Shown: positions 1 through 11,522 of the stretch, one piece after another
How the letters are laid out: each line of letters opens with the position of its first letter
Position numbering within the stretch: the first letter of the stretch is position 1
Assembly (NCBI GenBank): GCA_001599835.1
Contig: BCIC01000003.1
Span: forward strand, 1,786,153 to 1,850,152
DNA: 64,000 nt
DNA from: Thermoascus crustaceus
Lineage: Eukaryota; Ascomycota; Eurotiomycetes; Eurotiales; Thermoascaceae
Reading direction: 5' to 3'
Notes under the pieces: generated by a model
Told to the model about the DNA's origin: nothing
Seen by the model: the letters and a program-made list of their open reading frames with translations, nothing else
The model's database searches: none
Program-made: the position numbers and the translations under genes

Positions 1-1075
1 GAGGTTGATCCCGCAGGCGCCAATCGCGGGGGCGAATTGGAAAGTGCATGTTATTCAGGATGATAAGATGATGAATGCGTTTGTGTTGCCGGGGTATGTG
101 TATATGCTTCTTGAGATCGAGGTTGGTGTTTTAAAACCGAAGTTCGTGCTAACTTCTATCGCATTAGAGGCAAGGTCTTCGTCTTCACCGGCATCATGCC
201 TATCTGCCAGGATGAAGACGGTCTGGCGGCCGTTCTGGGCCATGAGATCGCACACGTCGTCGCGCGTCACCCTGCCGAGCGGATGAGCACCGGTTTCCTA
301 ACTATCGGGCTGGTATGGGCCATCTCGTTTCTCTTCGATGTCTCAGGACAGATGGCCCATCTCCTTCTCAATTTAATGTACAATCTGCCAAACTCGAGGA
401 CACAGGAGGTCTGTTCATCCTCTGATGTTAAATCAATTACTGAAATTTCATTACTGACCTTATTTGTTTCATTGTAGTCGGAGGCAGACAATATTGGACT
501 GAGTATGCTCTTACTGTTTGCTATGACCGTTCGATCTTGCTGCTGACATGCATTTGCTAGTGATGATGGCCAAGGCTTGTTTCAACCCCGAGGCTGCTGT
601 GAGACTGTAAGTTAGAGTTGTGTCTGTCTTTATGGCTGTCATATCCTTTTGACAATCCTCGTAACCGCATAAATTAACGCCAAACTGCAGCTGGAGTCGC
701 ATGCAGAAAGCGGAGAAGGTCACTCCGCCGCAGTTCATGTCGACGCACCCGTCGGTAAGCTCATCCTGAGGAAGACACCGTATCCGGATTTGGTTTTGCC
801 GTGCCGGAAAACTGACATTGCATGGAGAGCTATAACCGTATGGAGGCCATTCGCGAATGGTATGATTGTCTGTGCACTTGTCCTGGGTTCTTGATAATCT
901 AACATAAACTCCAGGCTGCCGAAGGCTGAAGCGACGTACGAGGATAGCGGCTGCTATTTGACGGGTAAATATAGTGAGTTTTATCCTAGTTGACCGTGTA
1001 CTTTCGTATTGTCCAGCTGCTGATGTCTCCGTAGTGCCGGGATTTAGAGAAGCTTATACTTCGTTTGGATGGTAG
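1..1075 (+). CDS. oma1: OMA1-type mitochondrial metalloendopeptidase (5' end missing)
   Basis: Membrane-associated M48-family zinc peptidase of the mitochondrial inner membrane, which acts in membrane-protein quality control. The zinc motif HEIAH is visible in LGHEIAHVVARH, followed by a hydrophobic stretch (about 299-375) and the third zinc-ligand region SEADNIGL. The N-terminus lies before the window. Exons by eye: 1-93, 168-408, 478-502, 561-606, 691-754, 828-859, 915-973 and 1017-1075; all joins keep frame and restore the family pattern LPGGKVFVFTG...MMMAKACFNPEAA...YNRMEAIREWLPKAEATYEDSGC. The last intron (974-1016) would be only 43 nt; without it the frame ends at 993 with a different short tail. 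I prefer the spliced end, which gives a C-terminus FREAYTSFGW. The family call is certain; the last exon is less so. Confidence 0.9.
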
Positions 1076-1423
1076 GGCCGGAGGATTTGGAGTTTCGGGC
1101 ATTATCACATTTAGTTAGCATATTTTCACGATAAGACAGTCATGTAAATGAGTAGGAACATATCTGCTGCTTAGGTAGATAGCTAGTAGTGGTATGTAGT
1201 TCGTCTCTGACCATCTACGGCGTTCTGTGGAGAAGCCCTAACCCCTCCACGGGCGTTGCAAACAGCGCAAACGGCCCGCCAGGACATCTCGAGCTCCTCC
1301 AAAAAATCCCCGACGAGCAGCTCGAACGCAGCGTGTCGCCATCCCAGTCACGCCTCACTGTTCTCTCATTTTCCTCTTCGATAATACCCTCTCTCCATCT
1401 AGTGGCGGGAGCGGTTTGTGACC
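1076..1423. other. Intergenic, OMA1 3' / CCT8 5' region
   Basis: About 350 bp between two genes on the same strand. It must hold the OMA1 terminator and the CCT8 promoter and leader. I see no further coding signal; the frame running through 1189-1554 overlaps the CCT8 start and its first intron and is not used. Confidence 0.6.
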
Positions 1424-3319
1424 ATGTCGTTGTCGATACCCAACCCCTCCCAGGCGGGTCTCTTCAAGCCCGGTTATCAGAGGTAGGCCACAACATCTCA
1501 AATCCAAGCCAGCCAGCGTTGCAAGACAACCGTCGGGGACGATTTCCAAGCTAACACTTGCTCTTTCTTCTGCAAATTCCAGTCACGATGCCGAAGATGG
1601 CGCCATCATCCGCAACATCGAGGCCTGCCGGGCCATCTCGCAGACCGTCCAGACCTCGCTGGGCCCGTATGGCCGCAACAAGATCGTCATCAACCACCTG
1701 CAGAAGATGATCCTGACGTCCGACGCAGCGACCATCCTGCGCGAGCTGGACGTCGTCCACCCGGCCGCGAAGCTGCTCGTCATGGCGAGCGAGCAGCAGG
1801 AGGCGGAGATGGGCGATGCTACCAACATGGTGATCGTCCTGGCGGGGGAGCTGCTTAAAAAGGCGGAGGAGCTGCTGCGGATGGGCCTGAAGACCAGTGA
1901 TATCGTGCAGGGTTATGAGAAGGCGCAGAACTTTGCGTTGAAGTGTCTAGAGGGTATGTTTTCTGGGCTCAGTTTTACGGGATGTGGGGTCGTCTGGTCT
2001 ACGTTGACTGCGGTTGCTGACGGATATCGAATTGTTGGATAGATCTTGAGGTCGACCGTCTAAAGGATATTCGCTCACAGGAGGAGCTCAGCAAGGCTCT
2101 CCGCACCGTCGTCGCCAGCAAGCAGTCCGGTTCGGAAGAGATCCTTGCCAACCTGGTCGCAGAGGCTGTCCTCGCGGTCCTGCCCAAGAACCCCGTCAAC
2201 TTCAACGTGGATAATGTCCGAGTAGTCAAGATCATGGGTGGTAGTCTGGAACAGTCGCGAGTCGTGAAGGGTATGGTCTTTGGCAGGGAACCAGAGGGAC
2301 AGGTTAAGAAGGCCCAGAAGGCCAAGGTCGGTGTCTTCAGCTGCCCAATCGACATCTCTCAGACCGAGACCAAGGGTACCGTCCTGCTGCACAACGCGCA
2401 GGAGATGCTTAACTTCACCAAGGGAGAGGAGGAGCGCCTCGAGGCAGCTATCAAGGAGCTGTACGACTCAGGCCTCCGCGTCATCGTTGCTGGCGCCACC
2501 GTCGGCGAGCTGGCCCTCCACTACCTTAACCGCTTCAACATCCTCGTCATTAAGATTCACTCCAAATTCGAACTCCGCCGGCTCTGCCGCGTCGTGGGCG
2601 CTACGCCCCTCGCCCGTCTCGGTGCCCCCATGCCGGACGAGATGGGTACTGTGGACGTTGTTGAGACGACTGAAATTGGTGGTGACAGAGTGACCGTCTT
2701 CCGCCAGGAGGACCCCAGCGCCGTCACCCGCACGGCCACCATTGTGCTGCGCGGCGCGACCCAGAACCATCTCGATGATGTTGAGCGCGCCATTGACGAT
2801 GGTGTCAACGTCGTCAAGGCTATCACCAAGGACCCTCGCCTTGTCCCAGGTGCGGGCGCCACCGAAGTCCAGCTCGTTGAGCGTATCTCCACCTTCGCGG
2901 ACAAGACCCCCGGTCTTCCCCAGCACGCTATCAGGAAGTACGCCGAGGCCTTCGAGGTCATTCCGCGCACTCTTGCCGAATCTGCCGGTCTCGACGCTAC
3001 CGAGGTCCTGTCCCGTCTGTATACCGCACACCATCGTCGCCGTCCTCAAGCCGCGTCCGAAGAAGAGTCCGGAGAGGAAGGCTCGGAGGAGGAAGAACCC
3101 TACTGGACCACCGGTGTCGACCTCTTCGGTGAATCGAACACTGGTACCGTGGACGCGATGGAGGAAGGTATCCTCGATCTGATGGCCTCGAAGCAGTGGG
3201 CCATCCGCCTGGGTTCGGAGGCCGCGCGCACCGTGCTGAGCGTCGACCAGATCATCGTCGCACGGCAGGCGGGCGGGCCGAAACCACCAGGCCAGAACCC
3301 GAACTGGGATGAGGACTAA
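1424..3319 (+). CDS. cct8: T-complex protein 1 subunit theta (CCT8)
   Basis: ATP-dependent cytosolic chaperonin subunit; eight different CCT subunits form the double ring that folds actin, tubulin and other clients. Exons 1424-1482, 1583-1953 and 2043-3319 give 568 aa, the usual size. Recognisable group II chaperonin features: the N-terminal MSLSIPNPSQAGLF typical of theta, the ATP-site TSLGPYGRNK and TSDAATILREL, the apical-domain VGVFSCPID, and the C-terminal VDQIIVARQAGGPKPPG. The start sits in a good context (gtgaccATG). Oddity: residues about 475-496 form a basic-then-acidic insertion (RRRP followed by many E and S) between LSRLYTAHH and the conserved YWTTGVDLF region; I do not recall it from the yeast or animal subunit. 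It shows no splice sites, so it appears to be translated. Confidence 0.97.
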
Positions 3320-4671
3320 TTGAGTAGAGGGATGTGAAAGAGAAATACGAGGTCATGAGAGTCCGTACGTATTACAACTGCGTCGCAGGGGAGGATTGGT
3401 GTTGTCTGTCTGGATGTAATTCTGAATAAATATCTATCTTATTAACATTACATTAGATGCAAGTGAAGGACAAAAAGCAATGATTTTGTTCTGCCTCCTT
3501 TGTTTTCCCCTTCACATAACACTAACTCGTCTACATACCGTGACATACTTACCTAGGTATCTCCTACCATGGCTGGACAGATCCCAACCGGCAAACGGAA
3601 TGAAACAATTAGTAACTACAGTACAATTGGCTTTTTCTCCATTGAATATTAAACAGCAGAAGAAAATGTAATATCTTGGATAAGTACTAACCATACTCTT
3701 ATATGATTCCGTGGCGAAATGAAATAATTAGACAATGGACAAGTGCATCTCTTTTTTTTTTTCTATCTATATAGGTTCCCTGAAGGTCACAGGATAAGAC
3801 TGTGTTTCATAGATTAGGCACCTCTCGAAGAGAAACTAAAAGTACCGGAAAATATACTGGAGGGAAGGGACTTGACGTCAAGATGACGCTGTTTCATTAT
3901 TTGTAATGTAAACGGTTAAGCATACAGACAGGTTGGTGCAAGGACACTGTCAGATCTGTAGGAGAGACAAAAGAGATAGAGGACAGACATCTAGGGAAGA
4001 GGAAAAGAAGGTGGAGGAGAGGAAGAGGTAAAAGAAGCTTATGCAAATGATAGATAGAGTTGCCATCCAGTGGCATCTGTTATTGTCTCCGCTGTGCTCC
4101 CCATGCCGCGGCTATCCCTTGGTCTCCGTAACGCTTTATGATCCGAATAGAATCGATATTTCCGCCGCTTGTCTCAGATGCGCGATATCACGTAGAGGGG
4201 ATTAGGTAGGTAGATAGGTAGGTAGTGACCGAAAAAAAAAACATGAGGCGCTCAACCAGTCATGGCTTCCAGGAGGGCATTGCGGTGCATGGTCCAGGTA
4301 GAGGCTCTGAGGATTAGGGAGGTAGGTAGGTAGGGTCGAGCGGGTTTGCTTTTTTTTTGCGTCTTTCTTGCCAGTGTTTATAGGCAGTAGTATAGTAGAC
4401 TCTCTCAGCCGAGTAAAGCAGATCTCAAGACTGTACCCCGCCGCGATCCAAACGCCAAGGCTTGATCAGCCGTGCAAATCAGCACCCCACAATTACTCCC
4501 GTAGTATTGTAGACAACTGTACAGGTAAATGGAGGTGGGTATCTCTCGTTCTTTCGTACCGTCCTCGATCAAGGAACGTAGTCGATCGATCGTCAATCCG
4601 TTGTTAAATAATTAGTCGAATCGTGGGGATGAAAAAAAGGACATTAGACAAGGCACAAGGGATGGGGCATA
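3320..4671. other. Intergenic, no gene seen; TAGG-rich
   Basis: About 1.35 kb with short frames only. It contains runs of the tetranucleotide TAGG/TAGA at about 4203-4226 and 4318-4334, poly-A and poly-T tracts, and a CCTAGG-type palindrome near 3550. It is likely the CCT8 3' region plus the 3' side of the small minus-strand gene that follows. Confidence 0.5.
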
Positions 4672-4881
4672 TCATAGATTCGACCCGGACAACCCCACGC
4701 TCCAGTTCTCGGGCGGCATGGCGCGCAGGCTGCGCCGTCGTCGATGCCTGCGGGCCTCAGCTTTGCGCACGCTGCGGCGGACGTAGTTGATGATGAAGTT
4801 GCCAGAGCGGACAGAGATCCAGGCGAGCATGATCCAGGTCGCGATGCATTTCTCGCGCGGCGAGAAGTAGAGGTCCATCAT
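4672..4881 (-). CDS. Small basic membrane protein, hypothetical (69 aa)
   Basis: A single-exon frame of 69 aa beginning MMDLYFSPREK; the first ATG lies in a strong fungal context (gccATGATGG). Residues about 12-25 (CIATWIMLAWISV) form one probable membrane segment, followed by a very basic stretch (RRSVRKAEARRHRRRR) and a C-terminus with MPPENW. The organisation, a short lumenal or exterior N-terminus, one helix and a basic tail, suits a small organelle-membrane protein. Upstream in-frame codons continue to 4974, but the ATG at 4881 looks the natural start. I do not recognise a family. It lies head-to-head with the bL12m gene (start 5183), so the roughly 300 bp between them could be a shared promoter. 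Whether it is a real gene rests on composition and context only. Confidence 0.5.
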   Translation of the reverse strand: MMDLYFSPREKCIATWIMLAWISVRSGNFIINYVRRSVRKAEARRHRRRRSLRAMPPENWSVGLSGSNL

Positions 4882-5182
4882 GGCGGATGGATGTGAGGGG
4901 GAAGAGATGTAATCAAAGATGAGGAGAGGAGAACAAGATATCAGTGTTTCACACAGGACGTTTGCGGCGAGCACGTCATCCGATGCGGCAAGGACGTACG
5001 GTACTGTTCTGTCCTGTCATATACGGTAACAGAGCGTCGCTCGTAACAGATCACGTGCGCCAGATTTTCCGGCCGGCGAGTTTCTCTGCCGCAAAAGATC
5101 GATCGGGAGAGCTTCATAATATCTCGTCCAACCGCTCCTCGTCGCCGTTCTCGTCAGCGCCCCCAGTTCCTCGTCCGCAGCC

Positions 5183-5910
5183 ATGGCAATCCCCTCGCAG
5201 GCCGCAGCTCGATGCTGCAGACACATCGTCCGCCCTTCCTCCTCCGCCCTCCGTGTCTCTTCCACATCATACCTGGCCCAGCGCCGAAGGACGCCCGCCC
5301 GGAGATGGCAGTCCACCGAGGCTGGTGCTGAGCCGGCTGCCGCTCCTACCAACCCCAAGATTGCGCAGATTGTGGATCAGATCAGTCAATTGACCCTGCT
5401 GGAGACGGCCGATCTGGTGGCCAGCTTGAAGGTGGGTGGTGGTGCTTTTTTTTCTTGACCCAGGGTCGCGGGGAGCAAAAAGAACATATCTGCTTGGATT
5501 CCTTGGTCTAAACATAATTTTGAGCGCCCGTAGGGTTTGTGATATTTTGCTGACCGGCTTCATTGCAGTCCCGCCTGAACATCCCCGACATGCCCGTCGG
5601 CGGTTTCGCCGTCGCCCCGGGTGCCGGCCAGGCGGCCGCAGCAGCGCCTGCTGCCGCCGAGTCTGAGGAGGAGGCAGCACCCGCCGCCCAGGAGAAGACG
5701 CTGTTCAACCTTAAGCTCGAGTCGTACGACGCGGCCGCCAAGCCCAAGGTCATCAAGGAGATCAAGTCCATGCTCGGTCTGTCCCTGGTCGACAGCAAGA
5801 AGTTCGTCGAGAGCGTGCCCAAGGTCCTGAAGGAGTCGGTGCCCAAGGAGGAGGCCGAGAAGATCATCGAGACGCTCAAGGGGCTCGGCGCCAAGGCTAC
5901 CATGGAGTAA
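5183..5910 (+). CDS. mnp1: Mitochondrial ribosomal protein bL12m (L7/L12 family)
   Basis: Stalk protein of the large mitochondrial ribosomal subunit, which recruits translation factors. Exons 5183-5431 and 5569-5910 give 196 aa. Residues 1 to about 44 are rich in Arg/Ser/Ala with RRWQS, a mitochondrial presequence with a likely cleavage site. The L12 N-terminal dimerisation domain follows (IAQIVDQISQLTLLETADLV), then an Ala/Glu-rich hinge (AAAAPAAAESEEEAAPAAQ), then the conserved C-terminal domain with YDAAAKPKVIKEIK and GLSLVDSKKFVES. The intron (137 bp) has a GTGGGT donor and a CTGAC branch just before TTGCAG. Identification is secure. Confidence 0.97.
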
Positions 5911-6659
5911 ACTTCTTTTCCACCAAATTGAACTCTGCTCTGGGGGAGGTTTTGTTTCGGTGGAAAAGGGTGTTTATATGTGTGGAACGATTTTATGTCG
6001 TCTGTGATGGGAATGCCGGTTTTTTTCTCCTCGTTTTCCCCTCTCTCCGTCATCATGTTCTATCTACAGTCGCAGCAAAAAGGCAAAACGGCGGAAATGT
6101 ATATTATTATGTTGATCGAACAATTTGGATGTAGATGGGATGGACCGTGTTCCCATTTTCTCGGCGAGCTGGCAAAGCACCTCATGATCATGTACTACTG
6201 TTTTTGGAAGGCAGATAGATCCTTCGAAACGTGTTTTATTATCTATACGAAACTGTTCTCTTCAATAATGACTAGGCCATGTTGGAGGCAGCTCGAATTA
6301 TATCTTCTGTCATTGTCACTCTTTTGACTATTAAGCGCTACTAAAGTATATCAAGGACATTACTCTTACTTCCTGCGGTGCCAGGCTCTCTCGATAGAGA
6401 ACCGTACGTCATACTCATACACTCCATAAGCAGACGGATCATATCGTACAGCCGTACCAGCCGGAAAAAGCCTCAACAGCATAGATGGTCAACGTCACAG
6501 CAGCGATCCATCGGACGCAGGAAGTTTACGTAGTCGGATTCGAGATCCTTGCGGCAATGTCAGCGGCCGACAGCAACGCACAGATCAGATACAGCCCCAG
6601 GATCTCAGGAACCAAAGCACTCGAACAAAACGAGAGAAACAAAAGAGAGAGGGCACAGC
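5911..6659. other. Intergenic between convergent genes, nothing coding seen
   Basis: About 750 bp between the 3' ends of the bL12m gene (+) and the VOC gene (-). It holds T-rich 3'-end sequence and no convincing frame. The plus-strand frames at 5928-6327 lack family resemblance and overlap the likely 3' UTR. Confidence 0.5.
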
Positions 6660-7256
6660 CTACTCAATCAGATTCCCATCCGGATCCCTCACATACACAC
6701 TCCTCAGCGGTCCTCTCGCCCCCATGCGCCTGGCGACCTTCTTCCCCAGCCCTTGCCCGGGCGCATGGCCGTCCACGTTCAACACCTCGATGCCCCTCGT
6801 CTGCAGCTCCCCCACCACGTCCGTGACGTCCTGATCCGTCATGAAGCACAGATCCGCCGTGCCCGGGAGGACCGTGCGCGCCTTGGGCTCGGAGTTGGGG
6901 TTGGCCTTGTTCTGGCCCACCTTGAACTCGCGCAGGTTGATCTTGGAGCCGCCGAAGAGGAGGGCGTGGTGCTCGGTGTTGTCGGAGGGCGCCGGGTACG
7001 TCTGGTGCGCCATGCCCAGGATCTTGGTGTAGAAGTCAACGGAGTCCTTGATGGAGCGGACGGTCAGGACGACGTGGTCGAGGGAGGAGAGCGTGCAGGC
7101 TGGAGGAGAGGAGGGGGGGATCGAGGCGGCGGCGGAGGTCGAGTAGGAGGGGGATCGGAGATGATGGCGGGGAGTCCGCAGTACGACGGGAGGAGGGCGG
7201 CGGAGGAGCAGCCCTGCGCTGGTCTTTGCGGGAAGGGAGGCGAGAGAGCTGGTCAT
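6660..7256 (-). CDS. Glyoxalase/VOC-fold protein (GLOD5-like), probably mitochondrial
   Basis: Intronless 198-aa protein of the vicinal-oxygen-chelate superfamily, closest in pattern to glyoxalase domain-containing protein 5. Residues 1 to about 50 are rich in Ser, Arg and Pro without acidic residues, a likely mitochondrial presequence. Domain start: LSSLDHVVLTVRSIKDSVDFYT, with the first metal-ligand-type His in DHVV; then HHALLFGGSKINLREF and, at the C-terminus, SVYVRDPDGNLIE with the conserved Glu of the fold as the last residue. The substrate is unknown; members of this group are often annotated without a proven activity. It is divergent from the next gene (start 7475), sharing a 218-bp promoter. 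Confidence 0.85.
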   Translation of the reverse strand: MTSSLASLPAKTSAGLLLRRPPPVVLRTPRHHLRSPSYSTSAAASIPPSSPPACTLSSLDHVVLTVRSIKDSVDFYTKILGMAHQTYPAPSDNTEHHALLFGGSKINLREFKVGQNKANPNSEPKARTVLPGTADLCFMTDQDVTDVVGELQTRGIEVLNVDGHAPGQGLGKKVARRMGARGPLRSVYVRDPDGNLIE

Positions 7257-7474
7257 GGTGTCCTATCAAGGTTAATAATGTCGTCTGGAGAGTGATTCTC
7301 TCATGTGTAGGAAGCCCTGGAGGCAGATGGCGGAGGTTCATGTCATGTTGTGTCGTGCGGCTCTCGTCGGCCGGCGGAGAGATGTTCCTGACGGCCTCAA
7401 AGCTTCGACGTCTTCCGTCTCTTTATCTCACCTCTTCCTCCTCCCTCCTCCACCACGTCCCTCACTCATACACA

Positions 7475-9006
7475 ATGGCCGCCCGGAGATGGCCATCATG
7501 GCCTCTTGGTGGAATACGACCCCCTTATGTGTTATTGGCTGAATCGCCAGCCTCCATCTTGATCCACACGCGCAACCCCAGGAGATCGTTCCGCGCGACG
7601 CCTCCTAATCCGGCGGTCCGTAGACCTGTTCCTGCTTCTGGATTACGGAGGGTGAAGGTGCAACAACCGCAGGGTCTGACAGGGTTCTCCGAAGTTCCAG
7701 AGGAAAGTGGGATAGAGTATCTGCAGGCCGACCTGGACAAGATTGGAGGAGCGATCTACTCTTCCGCAAAAACCGCCGGGATTCTGGGCGACATAAGTTA
7801 TGAGAACTTTATGTACCTGGCAAAACGGCTTGTACATGAGGCCCGGTCCGGGCCGCCGGACAAGTATGCGGCTCTGAGAATATCGAGAGGTATGTACGTT
7901 CTGCTGCTTCGAGCGGTTCGAATAATAACAATAATAATGGGCGTGATGTGTGTTGGACTGCTTTCTTTCTTTCCTTCTTTGCCTTTCATTACTTCAATTG
8001 CGATCCCGCATTCGATAAAGCAAGTCCTGCTAACACTCGCTTTCCTCTTTTGCCCGTAACCTCCATAGACCTCGACAGCGTCTGGTACGTCGCCATGACG
8101 CTCGGAACCCTCGTTGAAGAAGTCAGCGACTGGGCTTTCGTCGCAACCACACAAGCCGGCGCGCGTGAACCGATCATCCTCGGGGTGAGCAACACACTCA
8201 AAAAGATGAGTATCCCCCCGCGCACTGCTGTGTTCAACCGCGTCGAAGAGCTCGCGATCAAGGACCAGGACCCCCGCGCGATGGTCGTACACGCCAAGGT
8301 CCTGAGCCAGAGGGGACAGTATAAGGAAGCGCTCGCCCTCCTCGAGAAGGTCATGCCCAGGATCTACCCGACGAAGATCCAGCCGCCGATGGGCGAGGAC
8401 ATCACCCTAAAAGGCAGAATCGAGCCCCCCTGGAAGCTGTACGCGTGGCTGAAGGAGAAAGTCGGGGACCGCAAGGCCACCGATGAGACGCTCAAGATGG
8501 CCGCCCTCGAGTACCAGGACCCCGTGGCGCTGGTCACCTACGCGCAGATCATGCAGCAGGAAGGGAACATGGAGATGTACGAGGAGTGTTTGAACAAGGC
8601 TGCCACGTCGGGCGACCCCGAGGCATGTCGCAAGCTGGCGAACTTCTACTATCTGATCTACCACGGACGGTTTCCTCTGTCAGATGAAGGAGAAGGAGAA
8701 GGGAAGAACAAAAAAGGCTTCCTGCACCGCAAGATCTCCGCACTGTTCGGCCAGTCCAGGACGAGGGAAGACTACCGCAAGCTCGCAATCGACTGGTACG
8801 AGCTGGCCTTCAACCACGGCAGTCGCAAGGCCGCGCTCATCCTGTCCATGCTCCTCCGCGAAGACGGCTACTCGGAGGTGGGGAAGCAGTACCTCGAGGT
8901 TGCCGAGACGGAGAAGAAGATTCTGCCATTCGTCAGGCGGTTGAAGGAGAATTGGGACAGTAAGGAGTTCGATGTCAAGATCCCGATGCAGCTACTAGAT
9001 ACCTGA
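7475..9006 (+). CDS. Sel1/TPR-like helical-repeat protein, probably mitochondrial
   Basis: Exons 7475-7889 and 8069-9006 give 450 aa. The start (cacaATGGCC) opens a basic, Arg/Pro-rich leader of about 60 residues resembling a mitochondrial presequence. The rest is alpha-helical with Sel1/TPR-like spacing: AMVVHAKVLSQRGQYKEALALLEKV, then ALVTYAQIMQQEGNMEMYEECLNKAA, then RKLAIDWYELAFNHGSRKAALILSMLL. These repeats normally form protein-binding scaffolds. No catalytic motif is visible. I recognise it as a conserved fungal hypothetical type, not a named gene. The intron (179 bp) is long for this window and pyrimidine-rich before CCATAG. Confidence 0.8.
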
Positions 9007-9104
9007 TTCTCATATGTCTATCTCAGTGAGGTATGCGTGTGCGGATACACACGCATACTCTCTGGAATGCTCACTCAGTCCGTCGGGAGAGAGGTATTCA
9101 ACCG

Positions 9105-9136
<32 letters not shown>

Positions 9137-9856
9137 GATGGTGTCTCTAGTCCATGAAGAACGCCATGCGGAATGGAACCAAGAACTTGGGGACATAACA
9201 CGTCGACTTGTCGACAGTTGTTCTTTCTGCGGTCTTATGAGATCCACGAATCCGCTTAAAATGCTGTTCCCGATGAATCAAGAGCATCGGACATGAGAGA
9301 TAAAAGAGAGGTCGAGTTTCTGAGATCTTAGCCTCCTTGAACTTAACCCCAAAAACTAATCTTCGTCGATTCCATGACTTGTTCCATGATGAACGTTCGG
9401 AATTGGATCTGGAATACCGTACAAACAGATCATTCTTAACATGATACCCCCCTGTATTATAGAGCACATTCCATGTATAGATAGATACGGAGGAATGGAT
9501 AGGAATTATGTATACCCATTTACCTACCTTTTTTTACCCTCTCTCTCCCCAACACAACCTACTATGTCTGCTTGGTTACTTGTTTTCATGCATCTCTTCA
9601 TCTTTTGGTTTGTCTGTTGTCAATCTGCCAAGAAAGAGACCAATTAACGAAAGTATGCATGTGGATGACAGCGCAGAGATGAGATCAGAAACCCCCAAAA
9701 TGGACTCCAAAGAATTGCAAAGCGATACCGTACCAAGCTCAGGAACCACCTGCGATCCCCCCCAGACTAACATCGACCGATACCATACCATATCCATATC
9801 ATTCATACCGTGTCTTATGTACGTACATACATACTGTTCCTATGTATTTGTCATAT
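9007..9856. other. Intergenic between convergent genes; holds a (TC)13 tract
   Basis: About 850 bp between the 3' ends of the Sel1-like gene and velC. Apart from the microsatellite listed separately I see no coding or RNA signal. The small frames here lack codon structure and run through T-rich sequence. Confidence 0.5.
9111..9136. repeat. (TC)13 microsatellite
   Basis: Thirteen uninterrupted TC units, about 105 bp beyond the stop codon of the gene ending at 9006, hence probably in its 3' UTR or just after. Length polymorphism is likely. Confidence 0.95.
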
Positions 9857-11522
9857 TCATTGCACCTTCGAATTCCCCTTCCCTTTGCCCTTCCCCCTCA
9901 TCTTCAACTCCACCACTCCCAGCGCCTTCAGCCGTTCCGTCAGATAAGATGACTCCTGCATGCCCGGGAAATCCTTGGCCGCGTGCACGCGGAATGGTTC
10001 GGACCAGACCTCCGCCAGGATGGGCTTGGATTCGCCCGGGCCCTCGATGTTGTTAAAGTTCATCAGCCGGAACAGGAGCCGATACACGCCCGCCGTGCGG
10101 ACGGAGAGATCGGCGAAGACGAAAAATGTCGCTGGCAGTCCGCGGGGCGGTCGTGGCCCTGTCGTGGTTGTGATGGGAGGATAGATGGCAGGCGCCGTAT
10201 TGGGATCCGGGTCTTCGTCGACGAAGAAAGGAGAGGCGAACGTCCTACCCGAGAGCACCTGGATTGTTCTACCGGGCCTCCCACCGCTGGGTTCTTCGAC
10301 GACGATCGAGGCGGGTGTGTTATATGACGGGAGCAGCTCGACCATCTGCGAGATGAGCACGCGCTGCTCTGTCCCTACCCCCTCCATGCCGCAACCGCTG
10401 CTGCTTGTAGTGCTGCTGCGAGATGACGGTGGTGGTGTTGGCCGCTGCGTCACGGAGTAAAGGAGGCAACCGACCGTGAAACATGGGTCTCTAAGTGTGT
10501 TAACATCGTCCTCCGAATCTGGATTGAAGTTAGTGAGGAGCAACTGCAGGATCGGAGGCGGGTCGATCGGTCGCCGGTCCTTGTCTCCTGCACCGCAGGC
10601 CCGTGCCGCAACAGGCTGTTGACGGATGCACAAGTTGAATCGGGACGTCGGCTCATCAGCAGTTTGGGACTGGGGCTGTGATGATAATGATGGTGCCGGC
10701 GGCGGAGGTGGCGGCGGAGCGAGAGAAGACAAGGGGTGGAGGAGGTGGTCAAATCCCAGCGGGACACCGCGGGCAGCGCTCGAGCGGTGAGTATTGCTCG
10801 TTGTTGACGACGAAGACACAGCGCTGCCCGGTGACGTTGCGGTGGTGGTCGCACCGGACGAGGAAGATGATTTAGAGCTACTACTGCTGTATAACGGAAT
10901 GATGCCCGTTAGATAAAAATAAACAGTTCGACCAGAAACATGAGAAGCCTGGCTATCCTGGTGCTGGACAGGAGATGTCCAGAATGTAAACACTCAGGAG
11001 ACAGCTCTGAATTGAATGAGAAGAAGGTGAGCTTTACTGGGGACTCCTTTCGTACATCTGCACCGCCGCCCCTAAGCCAAAATATGAATATCCCCTCCCC
11101 GTCTCAGAGCCTAGCTTGGAGGCGTACGAATCCGCATAGTAGGGGTTTGACGGATCCTCAGGATCCGTCCCGGAAAGAGAGAAAGGCTTCTGTTGGCTAG
11201 ACGAACTCGCAGACCATGATGGTCTCTGGTTATAAGCTGAGTTACTAGAGTGTGGCAGATAAGAACTCTCTGCTGGGGCGGCAGAATAGTACTGCCCATG
11301 CCCGTAGGGCGGAGAATGATAGACAAGTGCTCTGGAAGACGCAGTGGGGTCGTAAGACTGATTAGCAGGGTACAGAAAGCTTGGAGGTCTTTGCGCAGGA
11401 TAGTAGCTTGAATGTTGCTGTGGCTGCTGCTGCTGCTGTTGGAACGCAGTATATCCAGATGAGGAGGCATATGCACTTCCAGAGGTGGAGGTTCCACGTT
11501 TCAGAGTTGGTTGTTCAGACAT
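9857..11522 (-). CDS. velC: Velvet-domain regulator, VelC type
   Basis: Velvet proteins are fungal nuclear DNA-binding and dimerising regulators of development and secondary metabolism. Two exons, 11522-11038 and 10886-9857, give 504 aa. The intron has donor GTAAAG and a CTAAC branch about 20 nt before ATACAG. Residues 1-160 are disordered and rich in Ser, Tyr and Gln with a run of seven Gln; residues about 165-240 are Ser/Pro-rich with nine consecutive prolines. The velvet domain spans about 245-470: FNLCIRQQPVAARACG, DPCFTVGCLLYSV, FFVFADLSVRTAGVYRLLFRL, and the end WSEPFRVHAAKDFPGMQESS. The long N-terminal extension, and the continuous rather than split velvet domain, favour VelC over VosA or VelB. 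The family is certain, the subtype likely. Confidence 0.88.

Noticed and set aside
6549..7295. 248-aa plus-strand frame
   Set aside because: Antisense to the VOC/glyoxalase gene; Gly/Arg-rich low-complexity translation.
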